Source of the DNA: Amborella trichopoda
Taxonomy: Eukaryota > Streptophyta > Magnoliopsida > Amborellales > Amborellaceae
DNA length: 64,000 bases
Reading direction: 5' to 3'
Assembly (NCBI RefSeq): GCF_000471905.2
Contig: NW_006499848.1
Location: 1,529,713-1,593,712 of the forward strand
Of this stretch, positions 56,656 through 64,000 are shown piece after piece; within the stretch, counting starts at the first letter, position 1, and each line of letters begins with the position of its first letter. Below the pieces are notes generated by a model. That model worked only from the letters and a program-made list of their open reading frames with translations, was not told the DNA's origin and ran no database searches. Both the position numbers and the translations under genes were made by a program.

Positions 56656-56829
56656 GTTTCAAATTATTTTCTATTGCTTGCTTTGTTGCATCCTAGGTTC
56701 AGAAAGCCATGTCCGCAGTCTGCACTGACTCGGATACCGAGTCCACCACCTGTTCTAGACCCATTAGGTTAACCCAACTTGTAGGGCCGTATGGAGATTT
56801 ACCCTACTCCAGGTCAGGCCAACTCTGGT

Positions 56830-57035
56830 TCCAGTGATCATGAAGGAATTCAGAAGTTGAAGAATTATTTGCAACAATATATTCAGATAAAAGAATTGGG
56901 GCAACTAAGATATTTTTTTGGGATTGAACTAGCTTAGTCACAATATGGTATTAATCTTACCCCAAAGGAAACATATAACTAATTTACTAACATAAATATG
57001 AATGTCAGGGGCTAAACCAATTTATACACACATAA
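56830..57035 (+). pseudogene. Ty1/copia reverse transcriptase fragment
   Basis: Reads QKLKNYLQQYIQIKELGQL then RYFFGIELA, the copia RT segment usually written F.IKDLG.L.YFLGIE. A stop follows at SQYGINL, then KETYN, matching the (R)KY..DLL part. Only ~65 codons of the ~1300-codon polyprotein survive. It lies between two ~125-bp direct repeats. Confidence 0.82.
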
Positions 57036-57041
57036 ACCTAG

Positions 57042-57165
57042 TTTATTTATGGCAATTAAGGGCCAGTTCCAATTGGTGGGTCACTTAGTTTCAATTAGGG
57101 GAGTTGCAACAATGGGTTCTTAGTAGGTCACATTTAAGAATGGACCCCCTTAAGATATGGGGGTC
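57042..57165 (+). repeat. Direct repeat, right, ~125 bp
   Basis: Partner of 56527-56655. Ends with GGACCCCCTTAAGATATGGG. Confidence 0.85.
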
Positions 57166-58466
57166 TAGATTCAAGGTTTCCCTTTGTTTCTCTCTCAGCC
57201 CCAACTTTGGCTTGTGAGAAAAAGGTATGTAAGCTTTAAGGTACATTTTGTTTTTTGTCATATAAATGAATGTAATATTGATTATAAGTGGGTGACATGA
57301 TATGTTTAAGAATAAAAGTAGACAGGGCCTCTGGGCCTGAGGTTTATGTATAAAGGTCATATAAAGGAAAGCATAATGCATAAGGATAAAAGTACTCATC
57401 CAACGGGTTAGGTTAAAATATAAAAAATAAGTGGCTAAAATAATATTTAATTTTTCAATTTTAAATTTTTTGGGGTGACCGTATTTCTCAATCAAGCACA
57501 ATCAAAATAATATAAAAATAATTTATGGAAAGTAATAAAAGACACATTTTTATCTTGTCTTTCGAGGAGAAAGGAATTTAGGAGCTTATAAATGAAAATA
57601 TCGCGGATTAGTTCCTCGACTACTGTGCTAAAATTAGAATTGAACACATTTGGTGGCCAAGGCAAACAAGGCCAGTTTCACAACTTGACTAAGCCATAAT
57701 TCCCAATAATAAAAAGTTATTAGGATTGAAATATTATTTTTCAAATATTTATTCGGACATGAATATTCGACATGGATTTCACATTTTCTAAATGGATAAC
57801 GTTTTAGTACACACCTATTTTAGCCATCTACGTTCTAAAATCTATCTTGGAGGTAGATTGAGAATCCAGAATCATGTGTCTATTATCTCAACCACCATGA
57901 TCATGAATACAAAAATATATCAATTTTAAAATTTTAAAAATAGTTCATCTTATTTTCGGCCATTTATTTTAATCCCTCATCACCTTCAAATTTCTACTAT
58001 TTTAGAACTTCAAATTCCTGGATCCAAATATAAATGAATTTGTATGTCCTAAAACCCCATGAAACCAAAGTGGAAGCATGAGCCATTGGCTCATTTATTG
58101 TGGCCATCTCCAATATCATCTGTCGAGTTCAATACTCAAAAAGACAAAATTAAGAGCAATGTAAAATTGAAACTTGAATTCAAGCTCCACACCACTAGGC
58201 AATGAATGGCACACGTCCCTAAAGTCACATTCATTGCAATCTTACCTCTCTCTCTCTCTCTCTTAACCCCCACCTCTACTTCTCTCTCTTAGTCCCATGT
58301 TCATCTCCATTCCCCCCCCTTCTCACTCACATTCATCTCTATTCTTTTCTCTCTTATTAAAATATTCTTTCTCTCTCTCCCATTCATATATATTCCTTTC
58401 TCTCTCTAATTAAAATATTTTGTTAGGAATTGTGATCTTTTGTTAACACATCTACATGGTGCATTA

Positions 58467-58497
<31 letters not shown>

Positions 58498-59029
58498 AGA
58501 AATAAAGAAGTGCAAAACAACAACCCCTTTTTACTTTCGTTTGTTAACTGAATAGTTTAATAATTTTCCTTCTCTGATGATTTTCCATTTTAAATTTATT
58601 AGGTAGTTATCTTGAATATTAATCATTTTAGACCTTTCCTATGTTTACGAATTATTTTTGTATTTGTTTTTTCAGTTTCTAACTATTATTCCTTGATGAA
58701 CCGGACCTGAACTGGTCGATTCACTGGATCAGATCGGCCGGTCACCGGTTCGATGGGATCTAGTTTTTGAAACACAACATGTATGCATATACACTCAAAT
58801 ATGTTCTCAAATGAGTCCCATAAATTCAATCCATTTGGTCATGAAATTATTATAGTATGACCTAGAGAATCATCATCCCTCAAAGAAATTTGACGACGAT
58901 ATAGGTAGTGGGTCCTTCCAAACACGTAATTAGTTCATTTGTACTTTCCATTGTCCCTTAACTATTTGCCTAGCTGACCTACCAAAGGCTTGAACTTGCC
59001 CAGCCTCTTCTTGACTCCATAAAATTCAT
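57166..59029. other. AT-rich spacer
   Basis: The longest ORF (136 codons, - strand, 57091-57501) overlaps the direct repeat and has no recognisable domain. CT-rich stretches lie at 58245-58265 and 58330-58410. A duplicated ACCGG-rich phrase (GGTCGATTCACTGGATC) lies near 58715. No gene recognised. Confidence 0.4.
58467..58505. repeat. (AAAT)n microsatellite
   Basis: AAATAAATAAATAAATAAAT and continuing. Confidence 0.95.
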
Positions 59030-59262
59030 GTAAGCTCTAACATGAAAATCATGAATACGAAAAAATAAATAAAATTTGAAAATTAAAAATAGTAATTCTA
59101 TTATGAAAACATTCGGATCGTTAGTTTCAATTGTTTTTAGATGGATCATCTATTTGCATCCATCTTTAAGATTGATGCGTTATACCTCTGGACCGCATAT
59201 GCAAAAATGGGGTCCAGCCCAAATGAAACAATTTTCCTTTAATGAAACATATTGGTAGTTGT
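59030..59262. mobile_element. MITE-C copy
   Basis: AACATGAAAATCATGAATAC, ATGAAAACATTCGGAT and TATACCTCTGGACCGCATAT then GCAAAAATGGGG, collinear with 62520-62765. Confidence 0.6.
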
Positions 59263-59331
59263 AAAAAGAGACATTTCATGCGTATGTTCAACAAAAGAGA
59301 GAAAGAAACGTTTATGTATGTGTGAATACAA

Positions 59332-59384
59332 ATCGCACATGTGGTTTTTTATTTTAATCGCACATGTGGTTTTTTATTTTATTT
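59332..59384 (+). repeat. 25-bp tandem duplication
   Basis: ATCGCACATGTGGTTTTTTA followed by TTTTA, twice. Confidence 0.9.
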
Positions 59385-60000
59385 TTACTTCTTCGTCTCT
59401 TGTTTTAAGCTAAAACTAATTCAAGAGTTCTGATGTTGTAAGAACTTTGCTCTTTAAAAGGATTTGTCTCATTATCTTTTAGAGAGAGAAAAAAAAGAAA
59501 GAAGTGAAAAGGTCATGTTCGAGGATTTTGTAGGCAACTGTATTTGTCATATTTTCTAGTAAGAGAAATTGAGAGAAGACGAGTACTTAGTGGGTGTTTT
59601 AGGAGCCCTATTGCAGGTCCTATTTTACTGAGGGAAAGTGTCAAGGAGAATTCATTTTTGGGTGTTCTTGGCACCTGGTTTTAGGCCCTTTTTAGAATGA
59701 TAAAAGGCTGCCATAATATGAAGTTTTGAGTCTTGAATTCACCTTGTAATCTTCCCAAACTTGTAATTAAATCCTTCGCACTATTTTCCCGTAGATATAA
59801 GTCACGATTGGAGGCCGAATCAACTTAAATCTTTGTGGTATTTGATGCGTTGTTGTTGTATTTTTCATTCCTTCTTATAGTAACGATGCCATAATGTTTC
59901 CATTGATGATTTATGTGATTTTGGATACACAATAGCTATTAATGTGAATACCCTTGCTGTACTTTCACCACCATTGATCCCATCATAAACCATAACAAAA

Positions 60001-60025
60001 GGTTAAATGTATGTTACATTTAACC
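60001..60025. other. Perfect 11-bp hairpin
   Basis: GGTTAAATGTA-TGT-TACATTTAACC: an 11-bp stem with a 3-base loop. Confidence 0.7.
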
Positions 60026-60049
60026 TTTTTGTATGTATATTACATTAAT

Positions 60050-60130
60050 GTTAGTTATCAACCACACTATGCAAATTTAAGTTCTTTATGTTAGTTACCG
60101 GTCGCACTATGCAAATTTGAGTTCTTTATA
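60050..60130 (+). repeat. ~41-bp tandem duplication
   Basis: GTTAGTTA(T/C)C(A)...CACTATGCAAATTT(A/G)AGTTCTTTAT occurs twice. Confidence 0.8.
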
Positions 60131-60254
60131 TTACTCTTGCACACACACACATAGAGAGAGAGAGTTTCCTTACTAAACCTCTTTGGGTATATACACCATC
60201 TTAAATAATACTGCTTTCAAGGTTTCAAATAAATATTTAAAAAAAGCGAAAAAA

Positions 60255-60425
60255 AAGTATATAAAAAAACTATTTACTCTATACAAAGAGACCACAATTA
60301 CTTTTATCCACCAGATTTCAAATCTGTAAAAATATCATTGATCCCAAACTATCAAATTTGACATTTAATGGCTACAAAAGTAATAGTGACTTTATAATAA
60401 AAATAAATAGTCTAATAGTTTTTAA
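60255..60425 (+). mobile_element. MITE-B copy
   Basis: ACTATTTACTCTATACAAAG then AGACCACAATTACTTTTATC on the left. The right end GTGACTTTATAATAAAAATAA then ATAGT is its near inverse. Confidence 0.55.
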
Positions 60426-61804
60426 AAAAAAAAAACTACAATTGGAGAGTGGATGGGTTTGAAAGTACACAAACACTCGAAAAAAAGATCAGCCAACGTT
60501 GACAATATTGGATTGGCTTACCATGCTAGTTAGTTTTATGTCTAGTCAGAATAGGTTTTAACTACAGGCTTAATTAAGTGGCTGGCATTTTTTAAAACAA
60601 AAATATAATAAAAATGGTTTAAAAATAAAAAAATATTATTAAAAAATTCCCTAATTTAAAAATAAAAAATATATTATTAAAAAATTACCAAACATCATTT
60701 GACTAGTCAAATATTAATTTTCATATTTTTTAATCAAATTATTTTTTATGTTGAACTAAACCAACAAATGCATTAATTACAAGCCATGGTTCCTGACAAT
60801 TTAGTTTTTGGACCTAACACTTGCCGGAGACCAACCCGTCATAAAGCATTAACATCTACGCAAGAAAACCAAACATTCACACGCATGAAAGTAAATGAGC
60901 AAAATTGCTAATATTAGTAAATGAGCAAAATTGCTAATAAAAAGCATCCATAGGGTGCAATGTTCCCCTTCTTTTGTGCTCGAATCAATCAAATTCAATT
61001 ATTAGTTTGTTAGAAGAAAAAAAAATTATGGAAAAAATTCCATATTATAGTGTGCACCAGATCGAGACCATTAACATCATATTGTTCATGATTGAAAAGT
61101 CATATCGATCCACATGCTAAACGAGGGACAGAAAAAAGGAGGAATTTTATGGTCCTAAATTCATTTACAAACATCTATTTCCAAAGAAGAAAAAAAAGGA
61201 GCCTGTTGAATTCATAAATACAATGGAAATAGTATTCATACAATCATACCAACTGAATTCATTATTCCACCATAGCACCAGTACTAGGATGCATGCACAC
61301 ATGAATGTGCCTGGTACATATACACATTCAAACCTCAGCACCACAACCATGCCCTCATGCATATAATTGCATGTGGACCCGGTGCATCTCCATCCACTTG
61401 CAAGAATAATTGACTAACCTTTACGATTTCGAGTTATAGCTTCGAGATTTCTTTAGCAGTTTGGTGGTGTTATAGCTTCGAGGTTTCTTTGGTTGCTCCT
61501 GAGTCTTTAGTCAGCAACAATACTTTTCTCTCTCAACACACTGAATCGGACAGTACATGGGTGCATGTCACAAGGACCCTTAGCTCATGAAACTTCCATT
61601 CCAACTCTCAACCATTTGCCCATTCATAAATCCATGCATGCATGGAAAAGAAGTAGAGATTGTTGTCTCCAAATTTGTTCCTTCTCCTTTTTGTTGGAAT
61701 GTGTGAATGTTTGTTTAAACCAACAGCCTCAAATGTTGCAACATGAAGGGCTCAATCAAGCTACAGGAACATGGTACATCTCCAGTGATGAAAGAATTTC
61801 TAGC
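60426..61804. other. Spacer downstream of the BSD-domain gene
   Basis: No gene recognised. Contains TTTAAAAATAAAAAA(T)ATATTATTAAAAAATT twice (~60620-60690), a 27-bp tandem pair at 60890-60945 and GTTATAGCTTCGAG(A/G)TTTCTTT twice (~61433 and ~61468). The part nearest 61804 may include the 3' UTR of the - strand gene. Confidence 0.4.
60890..60945 (+). repeat. 27-bp tandem duplication
   Basis: AGTAAATGAGCAAAATTGCT then AATATT/AATAAA, twice. Confidence 0.9.
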
Positions 61805-63519
61805 TCATGGTTTTATTAGATCCTCATCTAGATCAACATGCCTTTCATCTGGGACAAGAAAAACAAAGCAAACCATTTACCAGATGTAGTCCACAGGTTT
61901 TCTATTCATCTTTTCAGTGTAAGTGAAAATTGGTACCAGATATGGAAATAAATGAAAGGCTGTGAGTATTGGCAAGATGATAGTTTCAAGTTAGAACACT
62001 GATTTTTTGTTTTTTATTTTTATATTTATATTTAGGGGAAAGGAAAACCGGGAAGAATTTAAAGAATAAATGGAGAAATGGATGATACCATGTTCTCCAT
62101 CAGAGCTTCTGAGGTCTCCCAAAAGGAATGCATCTAAATCTTGTTCTGATATATGTTTTGCTGGGTTTGCCTCTGTCATTTCTACCTCATAGGCTGCTTG
62201 CTTTGTTGGATTCGCAGACTCCTGTGCCATTTGCCTGAGCTTTGACTCTCGCACAGCACGTAACTCATATCTGAGAGACACATTTAAACAGAGAATAACA
62301 AGAGAAAAAAACACAGATTATTATCAGATTATTGATTCAGTAAAGCCATACAAACTTGAATCTTCCAGTCGCTATAATGAACCTCAAGAACATTTTATTT
62401 TTCGTAAAATCATATAAGGATTCTTCCTAACATGCTGTACAAAGAAAACAAAAAGGTATGGTCAATTTCAAACTATGGACTGGATATAGAAAAGGACGCG
62501 GTTAGCATGCAGCCAAGCCCGCACATGTAGAAATGCGGGCCTGGCACAATAAATATATTTTGAAATATAATTTGATCCTAATTTTTGGAGAATATATAAT
62601 CTTTAACATGGAGATCATGAATATGAATAAATAAATAAATTTGAAAACTAGAAATCATAATTATATTAAGAAAACATTTGGATAAGATGGATGCTTTTAT
62701 ACCTCTGGACCGCATATTGTACAAATGCGGCACAGCAAACAATTGTTCTATAGAAAATAAGGACAATTCCCCTGATTCATGTGTGTTGGGTATTTATTCT
62801 TTTTAGATAGTTGATACTTGAAAGTCTTAGGCATTGTTCCACTTAGAAACAGGAACCATGGATATTATTAGCAAAACAAGCCCAAATATTCTGTTTATTG
62901 GTAAAACTTTCCATTCAGGAAAGTTTAGGTGTGGCTTCGACCCAGTATAACACCTGTTAAGAGGTGCGAGTTAGTTCAAGTGGAAGGATTGAAAGTAGGC
63001 CCAAAATGACGTGGTTGGAAGTAGTCTAAAAAGATATGGGGATTTATGGCCTCACTGAGGGCATGACCTTAAATATAATAGAATGACGGACCAGTATTCG
63101 TGTAGCCGACCCCAATTAATTGAGACAAGGCTATGATGATGGTGATGATTGGTAAAAGAAAGGAGGAAAAAAAGAAAAAGATTAAAAGTGTTAGTTCATA
63201 ATTCAAGCACAAGGATACATAAGCATTAACAACCAACTTCTCTGAATTCATGATAAATATGAATTAGTACAAAGATCAAAGGGAAATTTTAAAATCTATA
63301 ACCTTGTTGAAATTCATCTTCCAACATAATTTCTATCAGTTACAATTTGTTGTCTTTTATCCTGACCTATGATTCTTCAATCAATGTCCCATGTTTCAAA
63401 AGTGAGAAGTGTGGCACTTACGGAGACACATAAATTTTGACAAGCATAAAGTATATTCCCCAGAATTGTCCGTCCTTCATATGTCGTGGACAAAGAACAT
63501 ATCTAAGGTGTGAAATCTC
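61805..63519 (-). CDS. BSD-domain protein, C-terminal exons (partial)
   Basis: Three - strand exons join in frame with GT-AG introns: 63519-63422 (98 nt), 62270-62089 (182 nt) and 61848-61805 (44 nt, stop TGA). The first reads ISHLRYVLCPRHMKDGQFWG then IYFMLVKIYVSP, which contains the C-terminal half of a BSD domain (conserved LR..L.P..M....FW..YF). Next, YELRAVRESKLRQMAQESAN, a charged linker and an acidic end, DLDAFLLGDLRSSDGEH joined to DERHVDLDEDLIKP. BSD domains occur in TFIIH p62-like, synapse-associated and plant proteins of mostly unknown role; this one fits the plant BSD-domain family. The start and the first half of the domain lie upstream, beyond 63519 or outside the window. The 1151-nt intron holds an RTE tail and a MITE-C. 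No frame damage seen. Confidence 0.85.
62520..62765. mobile_element. MITE-C copy inside the BSD gene intron
   Basis: Left CCCGCACATGTAGAAATGCG then GGCC. Right CTCTGGACCGCATATTGTAC then AAATGCGGCAC. The ends are imperfect inverted copies, with the AACATGGAGATCATGAATAT core. Confidence 0.6.
62925..63155 (+). mobile_element. RTE LINE 3' end inside the BSD gene intron
   Basis: AGGTGCGAGTTAGTTCAAGT, AGGCCCAAAATGACGTGG, then GTGTAGCCGACCCCAATTAA, TTGAGACAAGGCTATGATGA and a GATGGTGATGATT tail. Severely 5' truncated and the best-preserved tail in the window. Antisense to the host gene. Confidence 0.85.
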
Positions 63520-63835
63520 CTGCAACCACATCATCAGAAATTCAAGCTTCTCTCCAGAAAAGTTTCCGAGACATCATATGGAGTAAATAGATAAACTAAT
63601 GCCTACATTTAAGCAATTCAACCACGCAAAAGCAATACATGTTTAGAAAATCAAAGAAAAGTTTCATCGGTTATAATAAGCTGTATCCACAAACTAAATA
63701 AGCTAACTCACAAGGAATGCAATTTTAATGGAATGTACTTATGAACAGCTTGATCCTCATGAGACATCAGAAGTCACATGGCACAAGAGAAGGAAAACAT
63801 AAATCAAAACAAGGCACCATGAATTCTGGTACCCA
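63520..63835 (-). other. Upstream intron sequence of the BSD gene
   Basis: Begins with the acceptor GGTTGCAG of the first visible exon. No earlier exon could be identified. Confidence 0.4.
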
Positions 63836-63849
63836 GTGTAAAAGAAAAA

Positions 63850-64000
63850 AGAGGTTTTATCACGCCTAGGCGAAGGTGGGGAGGGTGCCTAAGCGCTTCC
63901 CCAGGCTGATGAGCCCTCCTAGCAGGCCTGGTCCAAGGCAGGCGTCGCACCTCAGCTGATGTGACACCTAGGCGCTCGATCCATAACTCATTAGGCCGTG
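63850..64000. repeat. GC-rich CGCCTAGGCG-type repeat
   Basis: Sequence rich in CGCCTAGGCG, GCCTAAGCGCTT and CACCTAGGCGCTCGATCC, much more GC-rich than its surroundings. Sequences of this style recur across plant genomes as dispersed repeats. The family was not identified and it runs to the window edge. Confidence 0.4.

Noticed and set aside
57091..57501. 136-codon - strand ORF
   Set aside because: Partly inside a direct repeat and with no recognisable domain. The composition is that of AT-rich intergenic DNA.

Overview
The window is plant nuclear DNA. It is AT-rich and dominated by decayed transposable elements. It carries spliced genes with GT-AG introns, a chloroplast-targeted thioredoxin, and a decayed nuclear copy of plastid 16S rRNA. 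The organism is an angiosperm; the mix of RTE and L1 LINEs, copia relics and small MITEs does not fix the family. There is one 20-N assembly gap at 31114-31133.

Three host genes can be modelled exon by exon. (1) A chloroplast thioredoxin f gene on the + strand, 36227-40499, has three exons and codes for 181 aa. Its 3.6-kb first intron hosts an antisense RTE LINE. (2) A plant O-fucosyltransferase-family gene on the - strand, 43691-47773, has eight exons and codes for about 501 aa. It is convergent with the thioredoxin gene and has dinucleotide repeats beside several splice donors. (3) The 3' end of a BSD-domain gene on the - strand, 61805-63519, has three exons and continues upstream. There is no sign that the three genes work together.

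Layout: 0-1.2 kb, internally deleted Ty1/copia element. 1.4-2 kb, LINE RNase H fragment. 2.7-4.8 kb, MITEs and an RTE tail. 4.84-5.44 kb, plastid 16S rRNA relic. 6.4-6.9 kb, LINE RNase H fragment. 10.6-14.95 kb and 23.87-32.5 kb, two copies of an old multi-kb segmental duplication. Copy 2 carries a 4-kb L1 LINE and a MITE absent from copy 1, and one shared MITE is inverted between the copies. 15.4-16.9 kb, minisatellites. 18.8-21.5 kb, a nearly complete but dead RTE LINE. 22.3-23.8 kb, RTE tails. 36-48 kb, the gene-rich part. 50.6-52 kb, a Pack-MULE-like element with long TIRs and a perfect 9-bp target duplication that has captured a PPR gene fragment. 53.35-53.44 kb, an orphan cluster of G-box motifs. 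54-61 kb, MITEs, tandem duplications and a copia RT scrap between direct repeats. 61.8-64 kb, the BSD gene.

I recognised four small repeat families by comparing copies within the window and named them here. MITE-A is about 390 bp, MULE-like with 9-bp target duplications, and has about ten copies. MITE-B is about 220 bp with TIRs of about 40 bp and about seven copies. MITE-C is about 220 bp with about four copies. MITE-D is a foldback type of about 260 bp with about five copies. All coordinates for decayed repeats are approximate.
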